A DNA stretch of 64,000 nt from Tragulus kanchil (Eukaryota; Chordata; Mammalia; Artiodactyla; Tragulidae), in contig JAIOJX010000030.1 in NCBI GenBank assembly GCA_022376925.1, positions 171,735,298 to 171,799,297 on the forward strand. The letters run 5' to 3'. Position 1 is the first letter of the stretch; each line of letters opens with the position of its first letter. Positions 49,121 to 60,653 of this stretch are shown here, in pieces. The notes beneath the pieces are model-generated. The model worked only from the letters and a program-made list of their open reading frames with translations. It was not told the DNA's origin and searched no databases. The position numbers were made by a program, and so were the translations under genes.

Positions 49121-49520
49121 GAGCTGCATGAGCTATTTGTGTATTTTGGAGAGTAAGCCTTTCTCAGTTGCTTCATTTGCAAACCATTCTGAGAGAGAAA
49201 ACATTTTTGTTTTTATTTTCATTTTTCCAGGTGGTGGGTCAAAAAAGATCCTGTGTAATTTACGAGAAAGATCCTATGTAATTTCTGCCTATATTTTTCC
49301 TCTAAGAGTTTTATAGTGTATGAACTTAGATTTAGGTCTTTAATCCAATTTGAGTTTGCTTTTGTATATGGTGCTAGGGAGGAAGTACTCAAATTTAATT
49401 TTCTTAAATGGCAGCTATCCAGTTTCCCCAGTACCACTTACTGAAGAGGCTTTTCTCCATTCAGTGTTCTTGCCTCCTTTGTCATAGGTGACCAAAGGTA
49501 CATGGATTTATCTCTGCAGC
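48008..49520 (-). mobile_element. L1 3' end and part of ORF2
   Basis: It continues from the fragments described at 46261. The plus strand reads 'gtcaccacagagcactcagt', 'ccattaccactgtatatatg', 'cattcccaccaacagtgcag', and finally 'gtaccacttactgaagaggc' and 'tcttgcctcctttgtcatag' in the ORF2 region. Frames are broken. The part after 48616 is repeated by duplication 17. Confidence 0.84.
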
Positions 49521-50252
49521 ACAGTGTTTGAATAGTAGGATATTGATTCTAAAACAAAACTTCTTAATGTCCAGTCCTGGTTGACTATATTACTTTGGAT
49601 TCAGCACTAAATTTGTCTAAGTCATCAGTTTCCTATTCTATAAAATAATGATGTAACAACCTAAGGGAGCAGGTATTAAAAGAGTAATTATGAAGATTCT
49701 TTTCCACAAGTGTTGTATTAGTATAGGCCATCAATAGTACACTGTAGTACTTTGAACTCAAATTCACATTTAATCCTGTGCATCATTATATAAATATGTG
49801 CCTCCTCCACTGGCCTCAGCCATGTATATATGTCATATCTCTGAGTCTATGGTATTTACCATCCCAAAGTGCTTTGATGAACACTGTTATTATATATGTC
49901 TGAGTTATGGTTTTCCCAGAGTATGTAATTAGGAGTGGCATTGCTGCACATAGGGTAGTTCTATTTTTAGTTTTTTAAAGAATCTCCATACTGTTCTCCA
50001 TAGTGGCTGTAACAGTGTACATTCCCACCAACAGTGCAGGAGGATTCCCTTTTCTCCACACTTCTCTCCATCATTTATTGTTTGTAGGTTTTTTTAAAAT
50101 GATGGCCATACTGACTGGAGTGAGGTGATACTGCATTGTGGTTTTGATTTGCATTTTTCTAATAGTAATGCTGAGCATCTTTTCATGTGTTTCTTGGCCA
50201 TCTGCATGTCTTCTTTGGATAAATGTCTAGGTCTTCCACCTATATTTGACTT

Positions 50253-50284
<32 letters not shown>

Positions 50285-50987
50285 GAGCTGCATGAGCTAT
50301 TTGTGTATTTTGGAGAGTAAGCCTTTCTCAGTTGCTTCATTTGCAAACCATTCTGAGAGAGAAAACATTTTTGTTTTTATTTTCATTTTTCCAGGTGGTG
50401 GGTCAAAAAAGATCCTGTGTAATTTACGAGAAAGATCCTATGTAATTTCTGCCTATATTTTTCCTCTAAGAGTTTTATAGTGTATGAACTTAGATTTAGG
50501 TCTTTAATCCAATTTGAGTTTGCTTTTGTATATGGTGCTAGGGAGGAAGTACTCAAATTTAATTTTCTTAAATGGCAGCTATCCAGTTTCCCCAGTACCA
50601 CTTACTGAAGAGGCTTTTCTCCATTCAGTGTTCTTGCCTCCTTTGTCATAGGTGACCAAAGGTACATGGATTTATCTCTGCAGCACAGTGTTTGAATAGT
50701 AGGATATTGATTCTAAAACAAAACTTCTTAATGTCCAGTCCTGGTTGACTATATTACTTTGGATTCAGCACTAAATTTGTCTAAGTCATCAGTTTCCTAT
50801 TCTATAAAATAATGATGTAACAACCTAAGGGAGCAGGTATTAAAAGAGTAATTATGAAGATTCTTTTCCACAAGTGTTGTATTAGTATAGGCCATCAATA
50901 GTACACTGTAGTACTTTGAACTCAAATTCACATTTAATCCTGTGCATCATTATATAAATATGTGCCTCCTCCACTGGCCTCAGCCAT
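48616..50987. repeat. Direct tandem duplication 17, period about 1,164-1,207 bp
   Basis: Copy A is 48616-49822 and copy B is 49823-50987. The first about 45 bases of copy B are a shortened, error-rich version of 48616-48702: the 'gtatatatgt' and 'catatc' blocks are in order but bases between them are missing. From 'agtgctttgatgaacactg' on, the match is exact apart from TA and CA run lengths. Confidence 0.94.
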
Positions 50988-51890
50988 TCTAGACACTGCA
51001 GCCTGTCTTACCCCAGAAACTGGCAAGGATGTTCCTCATAGTAAGCATCAGTCCAGTTCTATGGCTGGATGCGTGGTTGGTCAGGACACTCTTCCATTCT
51101 GATTCTGTAAAACTGAGAATTGGATACCCATGCTATGCCTGATATTAAGAAGTCAGGAGTCAGGTTATCCCACTGCAGGATGTTCTTGCTTTATATATAT
51201 ATATATATATGTATATATTAATTTATTATGGCCTCTTAAAGTTTTAAATATGTTAAATGCACATTTCCACGATTAAGTCCAGGCTGGGAGAGATGGTGGT
51301 CAACAGAGCAGATAAATTTGAGAAATTAGCAGGAAATAACAGTATTCACATATACAAAGTACAAAGTTGTTTTTAAAAAGTGGGCCCATTAAGCTCCACA
51401 CTTCACTGCTTTAGTTTTGGGGAGACGTGGGCCAGCATTAGTTGGGTCGTCTGCAATCCCACAGGAGAGTAACCTCGCCTTTAGGGGAGGCAGCCTACTT
51501 TTCTGCCTAGTGTATCATCCTAGTTCTTCCTCCTTTCTGCCTTTAGAAGTCTTTTCTATGGCTCCTGGGAGATCTTTTTATCTTGTAGACTGGACGCTGC
51601 CTGAGTCATGAATTATTGAATAAACCCCATAATATCTTTAAAGTATACTTAGTTGAAGTTTGTTTGTTTACAGCTCGATGGTTGTGATTGACTCTGAAGG
51701 AGGTCTCTGATGGCTCTGAGGACAACTGGAGGCCCAGAGGTCGGTCCCCATGAACCTTGACTTGGCTGGCCTCTCACTGTTCCCTAGATCCCTGGGTGAG
51801 TTCCCCTCTCAGCTCTGATGTAACTGGGTTTCCTGTCATGGGTCAGTCTGGACTGAATGGCTGTAGCAGAGGGCTAGTCCTCAGCCCGTG
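50988..51890. other. Unique DNA with a TA microsatellite
   Basis: A TA/GTATAT run lies at about 51192-51220. No other feature was recognised. The open frames near 51417 and 51757 lack motifs. Confidence 0.5.
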
Positions 51891-52261
51891 TCATCCAAGG
51901 ACCCACCAGTTCACTTATACTTGGGAACAGCTGTGGGTGCACATCCAAGGCTTCTCTTGGTCAGGACCATCTCTGTGGTCACTGCTGTGCTCACAGCTGC
52001 ATCTCCTCAGCTACTACTGGATTTGGTTAGTGTGCACATGCAGGAAGGAATAACAGTCCTACTGCTAATGGGATCTCAGAAGGCAAAGCTGCAAAGCTAG
52101 TGGGTGTGGATGGAGTACTTAAAGGCCCTGAAAGCACCTGCCACCCAACTCTGCCTCCCATGCTAGTGTCAGGTGTTCACAGAATGACTTCCAGTGACAC
52201 CAGGTCACCCCAACTTAACAAGACTTCATGTGACAAGGCGCACTTTACTCACCCTGGCCCC

Positions 52262-52735
52262 TCCCCTCTTGGTGTCCATACATATGTTCTCTATGTCTCT
52301 TATTTCTCTTTTGCAAATCATCTATACCATTTCTTGGCTTCCCTGGTGGCTTAGGTAGTAAAGGATCTACCTGCAATGCAGGAGACCTGGCTTCAATTCC
52401 TGGGTTGGGAAGATCCCCAGGAGAAGGGAATGGCAACCCACTCCAGTATTCTTGCCTGGAGAATTCCGTAGACAGAGGAGCCTGGTGGCTACAGTCCATG
52501 GGGTCACAAGAGCCGGATACAACTGAGCAGCTAAAACCACACACCATTTTCTAGACTCCACATATATGCATTAATATACAATATTTGTTTTTCTCATTCT
52601 GACTTCACTCTGTATGATAGACTCTAGGTCCATTTGTATACCTACAAATGATCTAATTTTGTTCTTTTTATGACAAATATTCCACTGTATATATGTACCA
52701 CATCTTTATCCTTTCTTTTGTTGAACATTGACAAC
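52262..52735 (-). mobile_element. L1 3' UTR fragment interrupted by Bov-tA
   Basis: 'ttctctatgtctcttatttc' stands before the SINE. 'cattctgacttcactctgta' and 'tattccactgtatatatgta' come after it. It is copied at about 53365-53832. Confidence 0.78.
52336..52545 (+). mobile_element. Bov-tA SINE nested in L1
   Basis: Head 'ggcttccctggtggcttagg', middle 'gggaagatccccaggagaag', end 'ccggatacaactgagcagct'. The L1 words 'accattt' flank it. It is copied at about 53439-53648, where the tail reads 'aacacacacacacc' in place of 'aaaaccacacacc'. Confidence 0.88.
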
Positions 52736-53438
52736 AGTATACAATTTACAATCCCCAATGCAGAATTTGGATCTGACAGACCCCAGACTTAGATAAAGAA
52801 ATGAGAGCCACAAGGTGGAACTACTTAAGTGCACAACCTTTGGGCACAAAGGCTTATGTTACAGCTTCCAGGACCTCAGTTCTTAGACGTATCTACAAAA
52901 ATGGCAAAATTTTTCTAACACAACCTAGAATTATAATGGCCATTTTGAGGAATATTCTAGTTCAGTAACACCATTTATTTAAGGTCCAGCAAGAAGAGCT
53001 CAGGCAGAATGGGATCATCCAAGGACCCACCAGTTCACTTATACTGGGCTGTGGGTGCACATCACCGGACCATCTCTGTGGTCACTGCTGTGCTCACAGC
53101 TGCATCTCCTCAGCTACTACTGGATTTGGTTAGTGTGCACATGCAGGAAGGAATAACAGTCCTACTGCTAATGGGATCTCAGAAGGCAAAGCTGCAAAGC
53201 TAGTGGGTGTGGATGGAGTACTTAAAGGCCCTGAAAGCACCTGCCACCCAACTCTGCCTCCCATGCTAGTGTCAGGTGTTCACAGAATGACTTCCAGTGA
53301 CACCAGGTCACCCCAACTTAACAAGACTTCATGTGACAAGGCGCACTTTACTCACCCTGGCCCCTCCCCTCTTGGTGTCCATACATATGTTCTCTATGTC
53401 TCTTATTTCTCTTTTGCAAATCATCTATACCATTTCTT

Positions 53439-53648
53439 GGCTTCCCTGGTGGCTTAGGTAGTAAAGGATCTACCTGCAATGCAGGAGACCTGGCTTCAAT
53501 TCCTGGGTTGGGAAGATCCCCAGGAGAAGGGAATGGCAACCCACTCCAGTATTCTTGCCTGGAGAATTCCGTAGACAGAGGAGCCTGGTGGCTACAGTCC
53601 ATGGGGTCACAAGAGCCGGATACAACTGAGCAGCTAACACACACACAC
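53439..53648 (+). mobile_element. Bov-tA SINE, copy from duplication 18
   Basis: It matches 52336-52545 apart from the tail. Confidence 0.87.
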
Positions 53649-54422
53649 CATTTTCTAGACTCCACATATATGCATTAATATACAATATTTGTTTTTCTCA
53701 TTCTGACTTCACTCTGTATGATAGACTCTAGGTCCATTTGTATACCTACAAATGATCTAATTTTGTTCTTTTTATGACAAATATTCCACTGTATATATGT
53801 ACCACATCTTTATCCTTTCTTTTGTTGAACATTGACAACAGTATACAATTTACAATCCCCAATGCAGAATTTGGATCTGACAGACCCCAGACTTAGATAA
53901 AGAAATGAGAGCCACAAGGTGGAACTACTTAAGTGCACAACCTTTGGGCACAAAGGCTTATGTTACAGCTTCCAGGACCTCAGTTCTTAGACGTATCTAC
54001 AAAAATGGCAAAATTTTTCTAACACAACCTAGAATTATAATGGCCATTTTGAGGAATATTCTAGTTCAGTAACACCATTTATTTAAGTGCTCTTGAAATC
54101 CAGCAAGAAGAGCTCAGGCAGAATGGGATACCTGTTTTAATTGTCTTGTAGGAGTCTCTAAATAGCTGATGAGAAATCAAAGACACAAGAGGTACCTCAG
54201 AGGACTCTAAGACTGACATCACCCCTGCTGCCCTCCTGAGCACTCACCCTCCACCTGAACTACCATTTCACTGTGAAGAGACGACAAGACTGAAGCCAAG
54301 TTCCTCCAAGTAAGTGGTCCACAGAGGTCCGCACATTGACCTTTGAAGAAGGGGCTGCCTTCCAGGGCTGATGGGACTCTGAGGGATTCTCAACTACCTG
54401 CAAATTACACCTTTTAAGGACT

Positions 54423-54500
54423 AACAGAACACTAACAAACATTAGCGGACAATCCTGTAAAATTCTGGTGGATACTGGGGCTACAGTCTCTAAACCCTAG
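54423..54500 (+). pseudogene. Possible endogenous retrovirus protease remnant
   Basis: At 54462-54491 the plus strand reads ILVDTGATVS, matching the active-site loop of retroviral aspartic proteases (hydrophobic residues then D-T-G-A). It is preceded by ISGQSCK in frame, as in gammaretrovirus-like proteases, where a short beta strand and a GQ precede the motif. A stop codon follows at 54498. Upstream sequence shows more stops. No gag or pol reading is long enough to confirm it. It is repeated at 55510-55587 by duplication 19. Confidence 0.45.
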
Positions 54501-55509
54501 GCATCTGGAGCCTGCAGAAGGTGAGCATCTTACCAGAGCCCTTTCTCCTGAAGATCTGCAGTACCCAGGTGAGGGAGGAAGGTGAGATTGCACATAGTCT
54601 GTCTTTCTGAATCTTGGTTTTCACATCTATATATTGTAGACACACAGATGCAAACCGAGACCTTAATAGATTTTATACTTTTAGCTGTGAGCCGTGATAA
54701 TGTAAAACTTGTTAGTTTATAAAAGAACAGTTGGATACAAATGTGTTCTTGTTTGCCACATTTTCTGTCCTGAGAACTTCGCACTTGTCAGGTTGGGGGC
54801 CCCAAAAGGAAGACCAGACAAAAATATAGGTTGTGCACCATTTGTGGTCAGGGCCTGCTCACCATTGCCAGCCCTCGGGGAACTCAGTCTTCCTTTGGTT
54901 ATCTCTGGGTAGGATCTTGGGAACCCCGTTTGATCAAGACTCAATTAACCCAAGAGAATTGGATCTGACAGACCCCAGACTTAGATAAAGAAATGAGAGC
55001 CACAAGGTGGAACTACTTAAGTGCACAACCTTTGGGCACAAAGGCTTATGTTACAGCTTCCAGGACCTCAGTTCTTAGACGTATCTACAAAAATGGCAAA
55101 ATTTTTCTAACACAACCTAGAATTATAATGGCCATTTTGAGGAATATTCTAGTTCAGTAACACCATTTATTTAAGTGCTCTTGAAATCCAGCAAGAAGAG
55201 CTCAGGCAGAATGGGATACCTGTTTTAATTGTCTTGTAGGAGTCTCTAAATAGCTGATGAGAAATCAAAGACACAAGAGGTACCTCAGAGGACTCTAAGA
55301 CTGACATCACCCCTGCTGCCCTCCTGAGCACTCACCTCCACCTGAACTACCATTTCACTGTGAAGAGACGACAAGACTGAAGCCAAGTTCCTCCAAGTAA
55401 GTGGTCCACAGAGGTCCGCACATTGACCTTTGAAGAAGGGGCTGCCTTCCAGGGCTGATGGGACTCTGAGGGATTCTCAACTACCTGCAAATTACACCTT
55501 TTAAGGACT

Positions 55510-55587
55510 AACAGAACACTAACAAACATTAGCGGACAATCCTGTAAAATTCTGGTGGATACTGGGGCTACAGTCTCTAAACCCTAG
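55510..55587 (+). pseudogene. Possible retroviral protease remnant, copy from duplication 19
   Basis: It has the same reading as 54423-54500, with the motif at 55549-55578 and the same stop. It is a copy of the segment and not a second provirus. Confidence 0.43.
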
Positions 55588-55769
55588 GCATCTGGAGCCT
55601 GCAGAAGGTGAGCATCTTACCAGAGCCCTTTCTCCTGAAGATCTGCAGTACCCAGGTGAGGGAGGAAGGTGAGATTGCACATAGTCTGTCTTTCTGAATC
55701 TTGGTTTTCACATCTATATATTGTAGACACACAGATGCAAACCGAGACCTTAATAGATTTTTATACTTT

Positions 55770-55830
55770 TAGCTGTGAGCCGTGATAATGTAAAACTTGT
55801 TAGTTTATAAAAGAACAGTTGGATACAAAT
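55770..55830. repeat. Left arm of an inverted repeat
   Basis: The 30 bases at 55801-55830 (and 54713-54742) are the exact reverse complement of 56801-56830. The word 'tagctgtgag' upstream (55770-55779) is also mirrored, at 56849-56858, with a looser match between. The family is not recognised. An old interspersed repeat present in both orientations is the simplest reading. Confidence 0.75.
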
Positions 55831-56017
55831 GTGTTCTTGTTTGCCACATTTTCTGTCCTGAGAACTTCGCACTTGTCAGGTTGGGGGCCCCAAAAGGAAG
55901 ACCAGACAAAAATATAGGTTGTGCACCATTTGTGGTCAGGGCCTGCTCACCATTGCCAGCCCTCGGGGAACTCAGTCTTCCTTTGGTTATCTCTGGGTGT
56001 GGCTTAGGATCTTGGGA

Positions 56018-58002
56018 GTGTAGTGTCCTTTGCACCCTTCAGGGGAACACCTCTCTGGTCCATGGGGTGGTTCAATACACATAGGGATATTACTATTTGT
56101 CCCACCTGAAAACTGATGAAAAAAAATTTTTTTTTTTTTAAGTAGCTTCTTTGGGTGACAAATTAGAAGCTGGTATTAGAGCCCGAGGAACAATGCTCTT
56201 TAGGCCTTCTCCCCTAAGCCAGAATGAACCTAAGTACCTGAGGGAGAGAAAACATTCTAAAAACAAGCAGCCCTAAGTCTAGAGCACAGGGTTTTTACAA
56301 TTCCCATCTTAGTCAGAGGTATTCTCCCTGATACAAGGAAGCAATTTGGAGAGAACACAGTTGGATGAGTGAGTGGGTCAGCCTAGCATGTCCTTCAGGT
56401 TGCAAGCTGAATTCTAAGAAGAATTAAAAACAACTGTCCTTGTCTTAAGAAATTGTGTCTCACAACAGGAAAGCAGCTCCAGAAGCAGTTCAAAGGCCAC
56501 TCGTCCTTCTTACCAACCCCCAAACCTCCCCTAGTCACAGAGGAAGGCTTGCAGAGACTGTAGGAGAGCTGGACTTAGAGACAAGGCCTTCTGGGTGGAA
56601 CTTACATCTTTTCTCTGTGATTTTTGGGATGTAAATGTTCCACCTGGTCTACTCCTGGAAGGAAGATAATTCTTAGCGAAAAGAAAAATACTGAAAGAAT
56701 GGCTATTTGAAACCTAGGCCTATTATAAAAATCTTTGATTAGTGGACAGGTTTTACATGTGAACAGGTAACCTTAACTTACTCTGTCTGCCGAAGCCAGA
56801 ATTTGTATCCAACTGTTCTTTTATAAACTAGTGCATTACTATGCCTGTCTCACAGCTACAGTTGTGAAATGAAATCTACCCAGATCTCTTTCTGTAGCTT
56901 CTGTATGTCTATGCTATCGATGTGTTGGCATTTTCCCACATGCAGATAGATGGTATTACCAATAGTAATAAGAGCTTTACTAAAGACAAACGCACTCAGA
57001 AATATAAAAACTCACACAAATACTTTCCAAGATCATATGATCTAGAATAGTTTTCGGTAAACAAGCATGCTTTAGAACTAAATATAATACTTTTTCTCTG
57101 TGTAGGCTTACTAAAAGTCCAATAAGCTCATGTTATCTGTTACACAATTTTTTATCAAGAAAGATAAGTTGATGGTTACCTATTTAATGTCTCATGAACT
57201 TTTCATGAGTGATCTAAGTGTAACAGTAAAATAGAAATTTGTATATGCACTTTTCAACAACAACTATGCTTTATGGTGTGACAAAAATACAAAGACCTTT
57301 TTTGGTAACTTGGAACACTAAAGTTGTACTGAAATAAGTCAATAATGAATATTCATTGACTATCTAGAGTGTTTCCAAATAACATAAACTACTGAAACAA
57401 TTACTAAGCTTATCAAACTTACTTGTACTGAGGAGCTAAAGATACTTGGACCTAGTAGTAAACATGTTTTGTACCACACTGAAAAAGGTATTATGAAAAA
57501 TATACTTCTGAACATAATGAAATGTTACATACTAATCCATAGAATGTTAGTGTGAACAACCACAATTGCTGACTTCTTAGTTTATACCAGGAATTTACGA
57601 TTCTAAAGAATAAGAATGCTAATCAATATATGGAATTATAATGACTTCGAAAGTATGAAATGAGAAAAAAAAACTGGTTGTAGCCAACTGAATTTGAATA
57701 ACTATAAGTTGTAGAAGGCTTGCAGAAAAGAATTATTGGAAAAGGAATTTTATGTTCGGTCAAGTTGGTTTAGAGTGGATTTATGTAAGCTTGAAAAAAA
57801 ATGAGTTTTGATGTCAAAAGTTCACTAGTGCAAAATTAGAATTTGATTTTCTCTCCATTAAAATGACAAAGTGTTATACTTGTGGTCTTCTTTTCATAAA
57901 GATTGTGAAAGTTTACCTTTTAAAAGTAATCTCCCTGGAGTGCAAAGATTTTATGTTTGACCAAAATAATTTACTGTACTTCATTTTGTCTCTATTAGGT
58001 CT
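56018..58002. other. AT-rich unique DNA, no gene recognised
   Basis: About 2 kb of mostly AT-rich DNA with a long A/T run at 56118-56141. I looked for pol-like readings, since a protease-like motif lies upstream and an env-like start downstream, and found none. Confidence 0.5.
56801..56858. repeat. Right arm of an inverted repeat
   Basis: Reverse complement partner of 55770-55830. The 30-base core is perfect. Confidence 0.75.
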
Positions 58003-58577
58003 TGAATAACTTAAGAAAACCCAACCTTCTTAATATTAAAAGAGGTAAGTTTTGCTTATAACTACAGAACTCTATTTATGTTCACCATCTTTTATTGTCA
58101 CTTCAACTAATTAATCATTATCTCATAATGATCTGTGATCCTGTTTAATCAAATGTTCAAAGTTTTTGATATTTTTCCCAAATCAAATTTTAAGCAGGGT
58201 CTTTTTGCCCTCAAACTAACTTTGATATTTCCCAGAGGATCCCTAGAAAATGTCAAGGGAGTTGTTTCTCATATGGTAAGATGTTAAAATAAATTAGGTT
58301 TATTTGATATGTTAAATTATGCAGGAAGCAGTATTAAATAAGAAGTGATACTAAAGCTTCTTAGGTTATATTTGTATGGCGGCATGCTATTAATATTAAT
58401 GTTCCAAAACTGTGTAACATCTTAGAAATTTGATGTGTCCTGGTATATACTATTATCATATTTTTCCGGTTACTATCTTAATTAAGGACATTTTTGAGTC
58501 TTCCCTGGTGGTCTGGGGGGTCAGAATTCAGCACGCTCACCAGCCCAGCTTTGTTTGTTTCCAGGTCAAGAAAGCCT

Positions 58578-58812
58578 TTAGGGTTTCCCAGATGGTGCTA
58601 GTGGTAAAGAACCTGCCTGCCATTCCAGGAAGCCTGGAGATACAAATTCAGTCCCTGTGTTGGGAAGATTCCCTGGAGAAGGAAATGGCAGTGGTTTTGG
58701 AGTATACCCACTTTAGTATTCCTGTCTGGAGAGCCCCATGGACAGAGGAGCCTGGTGGGCTAAAGTCCATAGGGTCGCAAAGAATCAGACACGACTGAGT
58801 GACTTGGCACAC
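58578..58812 (+). mobile_element. Bov-tA SINE
   Basis: 'gggtttcccagatggtgcta', 'ggtaaagaacctgcctgcca', 'gaggagcctggtgggctaaa' and 'cagacacgactgagtgactt'. It is diverged in the middle. It is copied at 59738-59972. Confidence 0.87.
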
Positions 58813-59737
58813 ATGCAGTGCAGTCATTCTCTTTTTGCTCTGTTTGTAAAAGTCAAATTCACAGAAAGGATCCTACCATGTACTCTTGATCACTGACACC
58901 ACCACCACATTACCAGCTATTGAACCTTGCATGCATTTTCACAGGTGAACAAGGCTCTACCTGATGCCCGGTCCTGTGACATCCTGAAGACCTCAAAACT
59001 CACACTGACTAGTAGGAGAATTAGCTCACAGAGAGGTAAGAGGTCAGATGAAGAACATTTCATTCTCCCTTCTCTGATTATCTCTTTCCTACTTCTTACA
59101 CCATGAAGGTCCTTAAAATTCTTTTGTCCACTTTTGCCTGGCTCTGGCCTGGAAAAATATGCTGAATAACTTAAGAAAACCCAACCTTCTTAATATTAAA
59201 AGAGGTAAGTTTTGCTTATAACTACAGAACTCTATTTATGTTCACCATCTTTTATTGTCACTTCAACTAATTAATCATTATCTCATAATGATCTGTGATC
59301 CTGTTTAATCAAATGTTCAAAGTTTTTGATATTTTTCCCAAATCAAATTTTAAGCAGGGTCTTTTTGCCCTCAAACTAACTTTGATATTTCCCAGAGGAT
59401 CCCTAGAAAATGTCAAGGGAGTTGTTTCTCATATGGTAAGATGTTAAAATAAATTAGGTTTATTTGATATGTTAAATTATGCAGGAAGCAGTATTAAATA
59501 AGAAGTGATACTAAAGCTTCTTAGGTTATATTTGTATGGCGGCATGCTATTAATATTAATGTTCCAAAACTGTGTAACATCTTAGAAATTTGATGTGTCC
59601 TGGTATATACTATTATCATATTTTTCCGGTTACTATCTTAATTAAGGACATTTTTGAGTCTTCCCTGGTGGTCTGGGGGGTCAGAATTCAGCACGCTCAC
59701 CAGCCCAGCTTTGTTTGTTTCCAGGTCAAGAAAGCCT

Positions 59738-59972
59738 TTAGGGTTTCCCAGATGGTGCTAGTGGTAAAGAACCTGCCTGCCATTCCAGGAAGCCTGGAGA
59801 TACAAATTCAGTCCCTGTGTTGGGAAGATTCCCTGGAGAAGGAAATGGCAGTGGTTTTGGAGTATACCCACTTTAGTATTCCTGTCTGGAGAGCCCCATG
59901 GACAGAGGAGCCTGGTGGGCTAAAGTCCATAGGGTCGCAAAGAATCAGACACGACTGAGTGACTTGGCACAC
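59738..59972 (+). mobile_element. Bov-tA SINE, copy from duplication 20
   Basis: It matches 58578-58812. Confidence 0.87.
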
Positions 59973-60262
59973 ATGCAGTGCAGTCATTCTCTTTTTGCTC
60001 TGTTTGTAAAAGTCAAATTCACAGAAAGGATCCTACCATGTACTCTTGATCACTGACACCACCACCACATTACCAGCTATTGAACCTTGCATGCATTTTC
60101 ACAGGTGAACAAGGCTCTACCTGATGCCCGGTCCTGTGACATCCTGAAGACCTCAAAACTCACACTGACTAGTAGGAGAATTAGCTCACAGAGAGGTAAG
60201 AGGTCAGATGAAGAACATTTCATTCTCCCTTCTCTGATTATCTCTTTCCTACTTCTTACACC

Positions 60263-60653
60263 ATGAAGGTCCTTAAAATTCTTTTGTCCACTTTTTGCCT
60301 GGCTCTGGCCTGGAAAAATGCTGCCATTGGTCACATACCTCTGCTATTGCAAGAGCAGGGAGGATAATAATCCAAATGCCTGTTGGATTTGCCAGGAATC
60401 TGGTACTTTTATAGTTTTACCACTGCCTCAGGTTTCTCAGAAACAAACTCACTCTCTTTTGTGTGAGACTCCCAAGCCTGGGAACTCTGCCTCAAGGCAA
60501 AGACAGGAACGCGAGGCAATGATGAATCCCCCTGTGGAGCCACAGACCCTTCCCAGCCTCCATGGCTGCCGTCTTTTCAGTCCTGAGCCAAAACTGAAAG
60601 GGGAAGTCCTAGAAGGTCTTCAGGACTCACATGCCTCAGCAGATCCCTACTAA
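60263..60653 (+). pseudogene. Possible endogenous retrovirus env start, frame-broken
   Basis: An ATG at 60263 in a good context (caccatga) opens a 34-codon frame ending at 60367. Its first 17 residues form a textbook signal peptide: two Lys, then a hydrophobic core ending in Ala-Leu-Ala. In the frame one base over, CWIC at 60381-60392, preceded by Asn-Pro-Asn-Ala, recalls the CWxC motif near the start of many gammaretroviral surface proteins. That second frame stays open to 60653. The two frames are not joined, so it is broken as read. It could also be a decayed secreted-protein exon or chance. Confidence 0.38.

Larger units (their letters stand above)
51891..54129. repeat. Direct tandem duplication 18, period about 1,103-1,124 bp
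   Basis: Copy A is 51891-53014 and copy B is 53015-54129. Copy B has lost about 20 bases within its first 60. Copy A lacks an 11-base piece ('tgctcttgaaa' region) about 35 bases before its end, which copy B and a third copy (from 55170) both carry. The damage is thus on both sides of the join. Confidence 0.95.
53865..56017. repeat. Direct tandem duplication 19, period about 1,087 bp
   Basis: Copy A is 53865-54922 and copy B is 54951-56017. Copy A ends in 'ctctgggtaggatcttggga' where copy B has seven extra bases. The 28-base spacer and start of copy B read as a deletion-rich version of the bases before copy A (the 'gacaacagtatacaattta' region). The part 53865-54129 occurs three times. Confidence 0.94.
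58003..60319. repeat. Direct tandem duplication 20, period 1,160-1,161 bp
   Basis: Copy A is 58003-59158 and copy B is 59163-60319, with a 4-base spacer. One T is missing from 'ctttttgcctgg' near the end of copy A (59131-59142), a junction-side error. This is the last duplication in the window. Confidence 0.95.

Noticed and set aside
54791..54812. A 'ttgggggcccc' word that recalls a proline-tRNA primer binding site
   Set aside because: Only about eight bases match. It lies after the protease-like motif and not before gag, and no long terminal repeat end is clear.
1..60319. A satellite or CRISPR-like array as explanation of the regular period
   Set aside because: Each unit has different sequence and occurs twice, or three times where chains overlap. 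A satellite or array would repeat one unit many times.
1..60319. A real replication-linked tandem duplication process as a new biological system
   Set aside because: Junction-side errors, decayed spacers and chained overlaps all fit unmerged overlapping fragments better. It is kept only as the alternative to test.
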